A stretch of DNA of 64,000 bases from Diadema setosum (Eukaryota > Echinodermata > Echinoidea > Diadematoida > Diadematidae). The stretch spans positions 16,089,006 through 16,153,005 of the forward strand of contig NC_092692.1 of NCBI RefSeq assembly GCF_964275005.1, read 5' to 3'. How positions within the stretch are numbered: position 1 is the stretch's first letter; every line of letters begins with the position of its first letter. The notes below the pieces were generated by a model, which saw nothing but the letters and a program-made list of their open reading frames with translations, searched no databases and was not told where the DNA came from. Positions 13,244-24,083 of this stretch are shown here, in pieces. The translations under genes were made by a program, and so were the position numbers.

Positions 13244-13470
13244 TGGAGGCGCTGTGGCATAGTGGATAAGACTCCCAACTCCCGATCGGAGGACCCGAGT
13301 TCGAATCCCGCCCAGTGCATACGTCCTTGGACAAGATGTTTTTACACACTGTGTCCCTCTCGACCCAGGTGAATAAATTGGTACCTGGTAACGCTAGGGT
13401 AATAATAATAGCAGGGCCCTCTGGTAGAGCCATGGCAACACTGAAGAGGCTACCCTGGGTAAATAAGACC
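13244..13470 (+). mobile_element. tRNA-derived SINE, family 2, copy 1
   Basis: The head is tRNA-like: a weak A box in GTGGCATAGTGGATAAG (about 13254-13270) and a B box GAGTTCGAATCC near 13297-13308. The body runs through TTGGACAAGATGTTTTTACAC, TGTCCCTCTCGACCC and ATGGCAACACTGAAGAGGC. The same body occurs in reverse at 60712-60944, which shows this is a dispersed family and not a tRNA gene. The 3' end runs straight into a long TTA tract, a typical SINE tail. Mobilisation would need a partner LINE; which one is unknown. Confidence 0.8.
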
Positions 13471-13546
<76 letters not shown>

Positions 13547-13552
13547 CATTAC

Positions 13553-13594
<42 letters not shown>

Positions 13595-13646
13595 CATTAC
13601 TATTATTATTATTATTATCATCATCATTATTATTATTATTATTACA
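13471..13646 (+). repeat. (TTA)n tract, SINE tail
   Basis: About 175 bp of TTA units with a few TCA, CTA and CATCAT interruptions. It starts exactly where the family 2 SINE body ends, so it probably grew from the SINE's 3' tail. It creates long but meaningless open frames on both strands (poly-Leu, poly-Asn, poly-Ile). Confidence 0.9.
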
Positions 13647-14361
13647 TTGTAATGCTCGTCGCGGGTGAACGACAGTATTACTTTCACTCTTTCTTTCCAT
13701 CTAAAGAACAACAACAACGATTTAACCTTTCTTTATCAAATCAATTTGTTGCCATATAGCTTTTCGAGATGGATACTACAGCCAAAAGTTGTGTTTTATA
13801 CGTGATCGAAACACGCAAACATTCCTAAACCTCCTAAATTACGAGCTTAGGTCGCAATCGCGCGTGCGTGAGTTTTAGGCGTAATTCGCCGCTATAGAGA
13901 AGACGAGCGATTCAGCATGAACTGGGTTAATTCTATCAGCCCAGAGTTACCCAGGCAAACGTGGGATGCATCGCTTTTGCGCGGGTCTCTTTGCGGCGAA
14001 CGAAGGTATCATCTCGTTTATTCCGCGAGTTAAATCGGTCAACTTGACTATCCTGACATGCGCGAACTGCTAAGTTTATTTCCAGCGGCCTGTACAAACA
14101 GGCTCGAAATTTGCACTACAGCCTTCGATCAAGTCTTAACATTTAAGATACTGTTCTAACGTTTTCATCACGGAAACCGACAAAATAACCATGATGTATA
14201 AGCTCGCTTGTCTCGTTTTTTTTTCTCTCTCTCACTTTGTCTGTATATAAGTATATGTATATGTGTATGTGTGCGCACGCGTGTGTGTGTGAATATAAGC
14301 CTAAACGCACAAACATGTAAACGAGTTGCCAGTTACGACGATGTATTATCATTGACTTTTA

Positions 14362-14392
14362 TTTTTCTCTCCCCATTTTCTTCCTTCTGCAG
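14362..14392 (+). other. Strong 3' splice site upstream of the sulfotransferase CDS
   Basis: A long pyrimidine tract, TTTTTCTCTCCCC..TTTTCTTCCTTCTG, leads into CAG ending at 14392. The next base starts a putative exon that runs open to the coding ATG at 14674. This suggests the gene has at least one upstream noncoding exon and that the exon carrying the CDS begins at 14393. No donor is assigned. Confidence 0.5.
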
Positions 14393-14673
14393 GATCTGGT
14401 ATCAAGGCTTTATACCTTCCCGCTAGCGACATGAGATGGCGTTAAACATGTGCTCTCATCTCACCTTCTTCGTGCCCATGGCAACGCAGACGGGATGAGC
14501 ATCGTGTGCGTCACCGCGACCACCCTACGTGTTTCGGCGAGCTTTATCGGAGGATACAGCCAACAGCGGATGATGTCACGCCTGTCGCAAGATCGGTCGG
14601 AGCAGCGATGAACGGAGCGAGGGAGAGTTTTGCGTGCAGATAGCAATGGTTATAGCCAAACGCAAAGCAAATC

Positions 14674-15786
14674 ATGTCAGAGGAGGAAGCCATGTCATTA
14701 GGACTTCCCGCCAAATGCCAGCGAAAAGTCGCCCTCACTAGTCGTTCAGCAATGGGCCTGCTCCTCTTCACGCTCACACTGTCTCTGTGCTTGATGGTGC
14801 TGAGTTACCCGGAAGCAGTTCCCCTGCAGAATCAAGTCGTCCGCGAGGTCATTCCCAAGGAATACCTCAACACGTGCCACCGCAGAAAAGCGGACGGGAC
14901 GCGCGCCCTTCTGCCCTCGAAATACCTGACTATGAACGACTGCGCTCAGCGTTTACCTCGTGCGATTGTCCTCGGCGCGAAGAAGTGCGGAACGGGCGCG
15001 CTGCGCGTATTCCTCGACACTCATCCCTCGGTGGTGTTTTCGAAGAAAGCCGAACCGCGATATTTCACGCAGAATTACCACAAGGGCGTGGACTGGTACC
15101 GTGAGACAATGCGGCACACGTCACCCAGTCAGATTGGGATTGAGAAATCGCCTGGCTACCTATTCTCCAAGCAGGCAGCCAAGCGCATCAAAGCAGACCT
15201 ACCGTCCTCCACGAAACTGATCGTGATTCTCTGCAACCCGACGCGGAGGACCATCTCCGACTTCACGTTCGAGCAGCTCAACGCGATCAAGGAGAAGAGG
15301 AAAGTCGGCACCGAGGAGGCCAAGGTGATCGCTCGCCAGACCTACCGGCCCAACAAGTTCGAGAGGGCCGTTCTCACCTCCTCGGGCCGCATCAGGACCG
15401 ATCTGGACATCATCCTCCACAGCATGTACGACAAGTTCATCCTGACCTGGCTGGAGACCTTCCCGCGATCACGGTTCCTCTTTGTCGACGGCGACAACTT
15501 CACGCAGAACCCCGTCCCCGTCCTGAGCGAGATCGAACGCTTCCTCGACATCCCGCCCTACTTCAACAACAGCAAATTCTACTTCGACGAGGAGAAGGGC
15601 TTCTATTGTCTTTCCGAGCCGTTCAGGCAATGCTTGAAATCCACCAAGGGACTGGAGCATCCGCCCGTGGACAAAGCCGTCCTGAGAAAACTCCACCAAC
15701 TCTTTCGAGCCCACGACTTCACTACAAGTATACTGACGCTGAAAAACTTTACGTGGATGAGAGATGGGAAAGGTGCTCCATCATAA
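14674..15786 (+). CDS. Heparan sulfate glucosamine 3-O-sulfotransferase-like protein (single coding exon)
   Basis: A 370-residue Golgi type II sulfotransferase, predicted to move sulfate from PAPS to glucosamine units of heparan sulfate. An in-frame TAG at 14653-14655 and no earlier Met support the start at 14674. Order: short cytosolic tail, membrane anchor (about 26-43), stem, then the sulfotransferase domain from about 95. Visible motifs: the PAPS 5' loop GAKKCGTGAL (101-110), Glu127 in KAEPRYF, NYHKGVDWYR (134-143), Lys158 in EKSPGYLF, CNPTRRTISDF (187-197), a MY..F...WL..FP block (251-264), VDGD (271-274), and Cys312/Cys320 with KGFYC...QCLKSTKG, the HS3ST C-terminal disulfide loop. N-glycosylation sequons at 275, 298 and 358. 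Length and intronless CDS fit HS3ST1/5-type genes. Odd points: Cys187 replaces the usual Arg of the 3'-phosphate motif, Gly108 the usual Arg of GGTRAL, and Arg129/Thr132 the usual His/Asp after the catalytic Glu; some of these positions look NDST-like. Activity and site preference are therefore uncertain. The family assignment is strong, the 3-O specificity less so. Confidence 0.85.
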   Translation: MSEEEAMSLGLPAKCQRKVALTSRSAMGLLLFTLTLSLCLMVLSYPEAVPLQNQVVREVIPKEYLNTCHRRKADGTRALLPSKYLTMNDCAQRLPRAIVLGAKKCGTGALRVFLDTHPSVVFSKKAEPRYFTQNYHKGVDWYRETMRHTSPSQIGIEKSPGYLFSKQAAKRIKADLPSSTKLIVILCNPTRRTISDFTFEQLNAIKEKRKVGTEEAKVIARQTYRPNKFERAVLTSSGRIRTDLDIILHSMYDKFILTWLETFPRSRFLFVDGDNFTQNPVPVLSEIERFLDIPPYFNNSKFYFDEEKGFYCLSEPFRQCLKSTKGLEHPPVDKAVLRKLHQLFRAHDFTTSILTLKNFTWMRDGKGAPS

Positions 15787-15812
15787 CGTATATGAAATAA
15801 TTCAAGGCCAGT

Positions 15813-15890
15813 GGGTGAGATGATGATGATGATGAAGTCTTGTATAGCGCCGGTATCCGCCAAGTCAGGCGCTCATGGCGCTTTCAGATA
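15813..15890 (+). repeat. GAT microsatellite plus inverted-core repeat in the 3' UTR
   Basis: (GAT)n at about 15816-15836 is followed by TATAGCGCC...GGCGCT, an inverted core at 15846-15873, then ATGGCGCTTTC. It begins about 30 bp after the stop codon. The core looks like the end of a dispersed retroelement, but I have only this one copy, so the family is unnamed. Confidence 0.35.
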
Positions 15891-17294
15891 TTTCAGTGTA
15901 TGTGTGCGTATGAGAGAGAGAGAGGGGGGGGGGGATTAGACAAAGAGAAAGACAATCAAAATATCTATTTCACGTTTTAACATTTACATGATCACAAAAT
16001 ATTGATGCGCGAGGAAGCATAGAATGGGAAATGACAACGACGTCAAGTTTAGACGAAAGGAAATGTAGTTACATTTTTAGAATAGCAGTGACACAGCGAG
16101 AATACAAACGACGCAGTAGTCAATTGCTGAATTCAAACATTTTATTTTGTGCAAATGCACAGAATTTATCACTGTGTTACAACAGTGACAAAGAAATATT
16201 GTTATATACATGCCACGTGATGTTGCTGAGTTCTTGCAAGTACTCTACTCTATCATACTTTCTTTCATCTGTGTACAGGAACAGGAGAAGTTGACAGTTA
16301 ATGCCTGCCGATATAGACGGACCGAATATCCACGGAACATTCAGTTCGAATTGCCCCCACGCACATTTAATTTCGCGAGCATTACGCGCCCACTGGCAAC
16401 ATTCTGGGAATGAATTATAGATATTATTTATAGTAGCAATTTAGTTTTTTTGCGGTATCTGTGAGACGCATGGCGCTTTAGGGCAAGATGCTTGTATCCA
16501 TAAAAGGAGGAGGCGGTGAAAGGGGGAGAAAAGCTTCCAATTCTTGGGCAATGATATTACAAGAAATGTGTTTGTGCTACAGACTTGCGTCTATATCTTG
16601 CCGTATGGTGAAAACCGAATTTTCTCTCTCTGTTCGACGCAACGTAATCATGGTAATGTTCAGGTTGAACTTTAAATGCTCTTTCTAAGTTGAAATCCTT
16701 TTTTTTAAAATTATCATTACTGTCTTTATTCTTTTTATTATGGCTAACATGAATATATTGATTGTTATCATTACTTATTGTTATTAATACTTTTATCATC
16801 ATAATGATATCGATTGCGCATATGACATATGATGGTAATGCTGAATATAATGATCATTACTGTCATATTGATATTTGTCATGGTCAATATTTATCAGCAA
16901 TTAGAAAGAGACTGAGAGAAAGAGAGTGAGGGGGGGGGGGGGTAGAGAGGGAGAGAGCGACGCACATGAGAATGCCTGTCGCATGGCGTCTTTTCATTGT
17001 TTCCATTGTAAAATTTGTTGTAACTGCACTCTAATATATTTCCCGTAAACAATTCTTTTTTAATAAGTGTTTTCAGTCAATCCTGTAGATGAGTCTGAAG
17101 GATATATAAATACTTGAAATCTTCGTGAGTCAAAAAAGTGGTGAGCCATGTCACGTCGCCGCAATTCGATGAAATCTAGTACATCAGATCACCGCGCACT
17201 TTTCAGGTGCGCTATATAGAGGAGAGAGATGAATTACATTGGGTATGAAAGAATAACGAAACAGATTGTGGCTGACCGAGACGATGATATGAAA

Positions 17295-17526
17295 CTTTCT
17301 CTCTCCCATCATTCCCTCTCTAGACAATATCTCTCTCTCTCTTTCTCTTACATCTCTTCTATCTCTCTCAGTTTGGATATATTCCTGCGTCTCTTCGCTC
17401 TTTCATCCCCTTCTTTCTCTCTAGATAGGTCTGTCCTTATTCTCTTTCTTTTCCTCTTTTTCTACCTGTCTCTTTTCTCTCCTCACCCTCCCTCCTTCTT
17501 TCTTCACCTTTCTCTTTCTCTTTCTT
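17295..17526. repeat. CT-rich low-complexity block
   Basis: Long pyrimidine-rich stretch dominated by CTCT and TTTCT words. It is the likely reason for an open frame rich in Ser, Leu and Phe here. Confidence 0.85.
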
Positions 17527-18817
17527 GAATTCCCCATTCTGCCTCATATTGCGGATTGATCTCATCAATTTCGAGAGTATATGATGTTTGGAACGGCCCA
17601 CAAAATTCATTACTCTGAGCAATAACCCACATTTAGGTAAACAGGAAACAAACAAGGCGACCTTTCAGGATTTTCAATGTAATTGGTATCTTAACCGCTT
17701 GACATTTTGTGAGAACTTAGATTTAAAAAAATAGACACAGAAATGTTTTCATTTCAGTCGGTCAGAGCTGCTGGTGACTGAGTGAGCTACAGGAAATTAC
17801 TCTCATTATAATTCTGGATTCTGTAAGAACAGAAACGGTAGACGAAATAAAGGAAAGAAGAAACATTGGCTCTATATATGACATAGTAATCTATGTTGCT
17901 TGCCATAATTTGAAAGAGCATCACAAAAAATTAGATTGCTGCGGAAGCTGGTGAGATTCTGAAATTTTATCATTCTTCTATACAATGTCACTTTAATACT
18001 TAAATTTGATTAGTGTACACGTTTCGAAGTTATGGCATGCTTTTTCGTCATTCATATAGACCGATGAGAGTGGTTTAGGATTGTGTTGGGGGTACATTTT
18101 CTGTGTGTTATATAAACATGCGTGCAGGAATTCATCTGTAAGACAATGCTACTTACGCCGCTGAGGTGACTTATAACCATTTTGCTCTCAAGTCAGCAAG
18201 GTGGTTGAACAGGCCAAGAGAGAACTTAGTTGTCTGAACTGAAGATATAACAAATATCTATGAAATCACGATTATCCCCGTAGTACCGTCCAAATCTAGG
18301 GGCAAAGTCTAGCCGTGTCTCTCCCACAAAAGAGACAAATTAAATGAAGTAGAATGAAATGACATAGCAAATGAAAGGGTGTACGTTTAAAATACAAAAT
18401 ATTCAAAATCACGCCTAAACTACATACGAAGTGATCATTGAAATTCCGCCGTGCAGGGAGTCGAGGTGTGAGTATGGACGGGATAATATTGATCCAAGAA
18501 TATTGGTCGAAAAATACCTGTTTAAGTGTTTTGCTGCAGACAGATTTTAATGGTGTGATGCCTGGTTGCCTCGCCTCCTCTGGAGACATGTGGAAATATA
18601 AAGTCGTTTCCGGATATCAGCACCGCATTTGAGTGATAGGCCTTGAATTGAATAATGAATGGCATTTTAATTGATAAGCAGGCGCGGATTCGGACCCCCC
18701 CCCCCTTCGAACCAATGGACTTTAAATAATGTTGTAGTTGTTGTTGTTGTTTTGAGTATAATAAGCTGTCCCAGGACCAGAGTGGGTTCATTGGCAGCAT
18801 CGTATAGGCCTTGTGCA

Positions 18818-18858
18818 GAAACAAACAAACAAACAAACAAACAAACAAACAAACAAAA
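18818..18858. repeat. (CAAA)n microsatellite
   Basis: About ten AAAC units, ending in an A-rich stretch. Confidence 0.9.
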
Positions 18859-18925
18859 AACCACAAAAAAGACAACTGCAACAACAACAAGAAGAAGAAA
18901 AACAACGTTAGCACCACCACAACCA

Positions 18926-19022
18926 ATAATGATAATAATAATAATAATAATAATGATATGATGATGATGATAATGATAATAATGATAATAATGATAATAA
19001 TGATAATAATAATAATAATAAA
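18926..19022. repeat. (AAT/GAT)n microsatellite
   Basis: Mixed AAT and GAT trinucleotides over about 95 bp. Confidence 0.9.
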
Positions 19023-19639
19023 GAAAGTTGCAAATCGGTATTTGCTGGCAGGTTTCTACATTGGTTCCTACATCCGAAGTGATTCATATTGAGTAGACGT
19101 TTAGCGGCAGTGAGGAAAACCCAGCCATGCAGCCAGGCAACCACCAAACGAAGAAAATATTTTTCTAATTGATAGTTATATGATTTTAGATAATCAACGC
19201 AAGAATATCATTTGCATAGTGTCTATATAACATTAATACATCTTTAGCTTAAAATGTATCTAAAAATGTCACACAGGGTATTCATGTCTTTGTTGCCTCA
19301 TAACTGATATTAACTGCGTTTGCTGTTGTTTTTCTTTTCCAAAACCGTAACTAACTACACAGTTATACAATAACGCATCTTGATTGATATGAATTTTGAT
19401 CGGAGTATAACGCGAGTCAAGAAATGTAATATACTTGAATTATGTCAATTATCATGAAAATGATTGTCTAATAATATCAATGTCTTCGTTGTTTATGTCA
19501 TGACTATAATCGAATACGAAGAAGTATTGATTGCCTTTTTCTACTATTTAAGCTTGCCAAGCTTATAGGGGCTGAGAGTATAAGTGCTGTCTGTATATAT
19601 TTGTTCTGTCATTTTCATATATTTCATGTATTTTGTTCC

Positions 19640-19645
19640 AATAAA
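19640..19645 (+). other. Poly(A) signal candidate
   Basis: AATAAA followed after about 25 bp by GT-rich sequence, the normal arrangement of a cleavage and polyadenylation site. The nearest plus-strand gene is the sulfotransferase; assignment to it is an inference. Confidence 0.4.
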
Positions 19646-19834
19646 TGAAGTACGGATGAGAGATGGATAGTTTGTGTTTTGTGTTTGCTTTGTTACATCT
19701 CTGTAACGCGGTCTTCCTAATACTCAAGTATATCAATTTACCCGTTACAATAATAAGCTAGTTCACAGTTAGCACTAGTCAGCAATGACCTATAGAACCA
19801 CAGATATGTAGGATCTATACATATATGAATATAT

Positions 19835-19835
19835 G

Positions 19836-19898
<63 letters not shown>
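19835..19898. repeat. (TA)n microsatellite
   Basis: Almost pure AT dinucleotides, self-complementary and so able to form a cruciform. Confidence 0.95.
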
Positions 19899-19901
<3 letters not shown>

Positions 19902-19942
19902 TATATATATGTGTACATACATGTGATTATATATTTATATAT

Positions 19943-20090
19943 TTCAATTTCAATTTATTTTCATATTTCTCGATGAAAAATTACATCAAATATAACAAAA
20001 TTAAATGAAATACATGACATACATAGAATATTGCAAATATATAAAACATAATAGTGGTCGATCTGTTAAGTTTGGAATCTGTGAATGAAT
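19943..20090 (-). mobile_element. LINE 3' end, tail only
   Basis: On the minus strand it reads CATCGAGAAATATGAAAATAA followed by an ATTGAA tandem tail. This closely resembles the 3' end of the LINE at 58.1-59.3 kb (GAGAAAATGGAAATATG, then AATAAAATTTGAACTGAAC). No coding part remains. Confidence 0.5.
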
Positions 20091-20158
20091 GCTAAAGAAA
20101 TATGATGGGAACCTACTTAAAAGCGAGCTTGTTGAGCGTAGGTCCCTATATATTTATA

Positions 20159-20165
20159 TATATAG

Positions 20166-20231
<66 letters not shown>

Positions 20232-20361
20232 GTATATATATATTTGATAAGCACGATGATTATAGTAATGATTATGATGATGATGATAATAAAAATAATA
20301 ATGATAATGATAGTACTACTACTACTACTAATAATAATGATAATAATAATAATAATGATAT
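20159..20361. repeat. (TA)n tract followed by GAT/AAT and TAC repeats
   Basis: TA dinucleotides to about 20240, then mixed GAT, AAT and ACT trinucleotides from about 20253. Compound microsatellite. Confidence 0.9.
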
Positions 20362-20397
20362 TGCGAGGTTTCTATAGGAATGCTCTCAGCTGCGCAG

Positions 20398-20901
20398 AGC
20401 AATATGATCAACAGATTGAGGAAAATCGGAAAATCGATGCAAAAGTTATGAATTTTGTAAGTTTTGGTGCTGGAACCGCTGGATGAAGAGACTACTTGAA
20501 TTTATGACATCATGTGTGGACAACGGTTATAGAAAAAAATAATAAAGAAAATTCAACATGCTTTCACTTTTCTAGCATAATGAAAGAGCACTTGACTAAT
20601 CGCTTTCAGAATGCAGGGGGAGTAATTACTACCCTTAACATATGTCAGTATCACGTTGATGGAATGTGTAATCTTCATGAAATTTTTGTGGACTTCCTTT
20701 ATATTTTTTTTTTTATATTGTCGTCCACACATGACGTCATAACCTCTAGTAGTCTCATCATCCAGCGGTTCCAACACACAAAAAAACTTTAAAAGTTCAT
20801 AACTTTTGCATCGATTTTCACATTTTCCTCAAACTTTCACTGATGTGTTCTACTAATGTTGCTGCTTTCACTCAATCCACATTGCTCTTGGTTTCCTTTA
20901 A
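20398..20901. mobile_element. Palindromic TTAA MITE, family A, copy 1
   Basis: The right arm (about 20725-20901) matches the family A element at 42778-43247 nearly base for base, including CCAGCGGTTCCAACAC, CATAACTTTTGCATCGATT and ATGTTGCTGCTTTCACTCAA, and ends CCTTTAA. The left arm (from about 20411) is the inverted partner but its outer 50 or so bases are deleted. Between the arms are about 150 bp not present in the other copy. No transposase is encoded. TTAA at the end fits piggyBac-type target choice. Confidence 0.8.
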
Positions 20902-21037
20902 CTGTAAATCTTACAATATGATGGGGATGCTGAATTAAAAGGGACTGACAATAACATAAATCAAATCATAACTAACCATTTGGGAAACCTATAAAATTGT
21001 GTTGCATCAAACATGGCTATGGTCCGTAGATATAGAA

Positions 21038-21068
<31 letters not shown>

Positions 21069-21434
21069 ATATATGTAGACAGAATGAAATATAGGAGCTT
21101 ATAAGGATAATTACCTTGATTGCTGGTAGTCTGCCAGAAAGGCAATCAACAAATTGCAATATCGGCTCTCGGCATTTTTTTCTTTCAGGCAGACTCACCC
21201 CTACACACCCTTTCACAGATGTGTTTGAGCTGTTGTCGGAAGATCCATGTCACCCCCCCCCCCTTCCTCCTCTAGGAGCTTTGTGTGACGAAGAAAGATC
21301 CGACTCCCCTCAATTTTTCATTTCAATTTGATTCCCGCGAACATATCCATGTCAGAATTAAAATAGATCAACGAAAGAGAATGCTTGGTAGCTAAAGGTG
21401 AGCCGCCAGCGGTCGGAGGAGAAGTCTGCAAAAC

Positions 21435-21495
21435 TGATTCATCAACCTTGCTACCAGGGGTGGGGGGGGGGGGGGAGGGGAGGGGAGGGGGAGGT
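21435..21495. repeat. Poly-G / GGGGA tract
   Basis: Long G-rich run with GGGGAGG units. G4-forming potential on the plus strand. Confidence 0.8.
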
Positions 21496-21638
21496 TGAGG
21501 GGCCCCAAAAGCCTGTCTGCATTAAGCACATCACCATTATGGTAATTAGGTGACATAGGTTTGTATAGATTAAATTCTTGTAAGGAAAAAATGATCAGAA
21601 CTATTCCTGTATCGTGATTTGTGAAGGCAAAAGTATTT

Positions 21639-22027
21639 TTAAAGGGATCGTACAGTTTTGGTTGAGACTTGACTTCAGGTTTTTATCATTTTTTGTGAGA
21701 TAGTGAGAAACTTCTAATGAAATATGACAGAGCATGTAATTCCAAGAGGAATTCAATGTTATTTTATGAAAATTGGTTTTGAAATGGCCGAGATATCCAA
21801 AACAGAGCGATTCTAATAAAGTGTGGGACCCACACTTTATTACGATCATTTTTGTTTTACTTTGTTTTTGGATGTTTCAGCTATTCCAAACCCGATTTTT
21901 ATCAAATAAACTTTGAATTCCTCTTAAAATGGTATGCTCTGTACTATTTCATAAGTGTTTTCTTGGTATCTCGCAAAAAGTTTAAAGCCCAATTTTCATC
22001 TCCACCAATACTGCATCATCCCTTTAA
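21639..22027. mobile_element. Complete foldback TTAA MITE, family C
   Basis: TTAA-AGGGATC at the left (21639) and CATCCCT-TTAA at the right (22027) bound two arms of about 175-190 bp that are diverged reverse complements. The centre is a perfect 29-nt palindrome at 21814-21842, with 14-bp arms around one base, core AAAGTGTGGGACCCACACTT. It is non-coding and about 389 bp long. A lone right arm of the same family is at 5976-6128. By TTAA boundaries it is piggyBac-like, but no autonomous partner is in the window. Confidence 0.8.
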
Positions 22028-22321
22028 TCTGGGTAAAATTAATATTCACCAACGTCCTATGCGGGATAATGAAAATAGAAGTCACTGTCGGCAGCATATG
22101 GCATCAGCTCGTGCCGCTACACGTTTATGGAAAATTGACAAGAAGACAATGTACAAGGATATCGTTGTGGTGCAGTGGAGTGGCAAATGCCTTGAAAAAA
22201 GATTTATTAAAGACAAATTATAGCTGTCAGGTCGGTTCCTGGGGTCATCCCGTTTACATTCTGCAACTTTCTCAAATCCCGTATACATTTTCACTACCAG
22301 CGGAACACAACGTTATATGTA

Positions 22322-22328
<7 letters not shown>

Positions 22329-22383
<55 letters not shown>

Positions 22384-22395
22384 ATATATATAATA

Positions 22396-22426
<31 letters not shown>

Positions 22427-22432
22427 GTGTGT
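22329..22432. repeat. (TA)n then (TG)n microsatellite
   Basis: TA dinucleotides at 22329-22372, a mixed stretch, then TG dinucleotides to 22432. Confidence 0.9.
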
Positions 22433-22806
22433 ATTTTTCATATTGCAACAAGAAATGGGGAAACAACAGAATCACCACCGCTTGTTGATCAAATCTCCCA
22501 GCGGTCTGATGAGAACATCCCAGTCCGAAGTGTGCCGATGTAAAGAACACTCTGATTAGCAATGTTTACCCCTTCATGGAGCCGTCAATCTCCCTGCAAT
22601 ACGCCTTTCATCTTTATTCGCAAAGCGGTTTGTAATGAAAACAAAAGCGTTTACGTTAGAACGTATGCATGGATTTGGACGACGCAACGCTTCGTGAGTA
22701 TAGAATCGGACGTCAGAAACAAATACAACCTTTTGATGAAGAATTTGATGGAGAACTTGCTATAGCATAACATTTTGAACGAAAACCAAATCAGTAAAAT
22801 CAATGA

Positions 22807-22846
22807 CAAGAAGAAGAAGAAGAAGAAGAAGAAGAAGAAGAAGAAG

Positions 22847-22876
<30 letters not shown>
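22807..22876. repeat. (AAG)n microsatellite
   Basis: About 23 AAG units, producing artefactual poly-Arg and poly-Ser frames. Confidence 0.95.
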
Positions 22877-22877
<1 letters not shown>

Positions 22878-23631
22878 GAAGATGATGATGAAGGTGAAGA
22901 AGCAACTCACGGAGTACGAAAGCATTTTTTTTTTCCCGCCGTAACAATGTTCATCTACACTAACGTCCGTGATTTTTACAAGATCACACATGTTTTCAGA
23001 TTTTCTCGACAATACTTCAAAGTCATTTACAAGTACATTTGTTGTTGTTGTGGATTATGGGGAAGTGTGTGTGGCAATGGTGTGTAAAACGTATACGTGT
23101 GTGTGTGAGAGAGAGAGAATGCGTGCTCGCTTTTTTGTTTGTTATGTTCAGTGCATGGCTTGAAGAGTTCGTTTGACGAATGACGCTAATGTGTCTTAAA
23201 TCTAGTCATAAGACGATGATTTGAATTTGAAATTAAGAGATATTTTTTGAATTTGAGCGGAATTAAAGTCAATTTTCATGCTATAATTCATCGGCAAATC
23301 CCATAATACATTAATGACCAGAAGCGTCATTCACCAATTATTTTGTAAATCATATATTGCACACCACTTATTTTAAGGGGCTCGAATGATTTGTCATCTA
23401 CACTCAATAGGTTTGGAACTTGGTCCACGAGCTATTAGGACTACTTTTCACACTACATAGTAGAAAAAGCATAATTATATTTAGAATCTAGCGAATAAAT
23501 CAAACTCACCGAAAATAGACGGCATGAATACTCATATGATTTCCCCACAAGACTTCACAAATCATTTTATCGCATACATTAATGAACAGATCCGATTTCA
23601 AAGGGCAATGGCATACTCTGACTCCCCCCCC

Positions 23632-23705
23632 CCCAAAGAAAAACCCAAAAAACAAACAAACAAACAAACAAAAACAAAACAAAAACAGAAATAATAAAAA
23701 GGAAA
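23632..23705. repeat. Poly-C then (CAAA)n tract
   Basis: CCCCCCCCCC near 23625-23634 followed by CAAA units and A-rich sequence. Confidence 0.8.
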
Positions 23706-24083
23706 ACAGCAGACAGCCATGCCATAAACAACCCAAGTTTCCTCTGTACATCATGGACGTGTTCATTTAAATTTCAATTGATTGTGGCTCCCACGACAGC
23801 AACGATCCCAACCGCAAACCACAAAGTTGGAGGCTTGTGAGAGGCACTGTCGGCAGCGTTCAACATTGTGCATCAACGAGCGACGAGGGCGCTAAACAAG
23901 TTTGAGTAAAAGGTTGACATTGAAAATCAGTGAGTGGAAACGACATGCTCGTCAATTGAAGACTGATCCTACATGTCGGATAAAGGAGGTGGCTCTCTCC
24001 CATGCACGGCCCTGATCTAATGCTCAGTAAAATGCCATGCTGCGGTAGTGATTTCTTTCTTTACTAACTTTTGGACGTAGAGT

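Larger units (their letters stand above)
15787..19660 (+). other. Candidate long 3' UTR / downstream flank of the sulfotransferase
   Basis: No gene seen. It contains poly-G and GA tracts (15910-15935, 16910-16945), a CT-rich block and AAAC/AAT microsatellites. The first AATAAA is at 17846-17851. A better poly(A) signal is AATAAA at 19640-19645, followed about 25 bp later by the GT-rich GTTTGTGTTTTGTGTTTGC. If used, the 3' UTR would be about 3.9 kb. Confidence 0.35.

Noticed and set aside
13143..13717. Long open frames giving poly-Asn, poly-Ile or poly-Leu
   Set aside because: They are translations of the TTA microsatellite.
22803..23087. Poly-Arg and poly-Ser frames
   Set aside because: They are translations of the AAG microsatellite.
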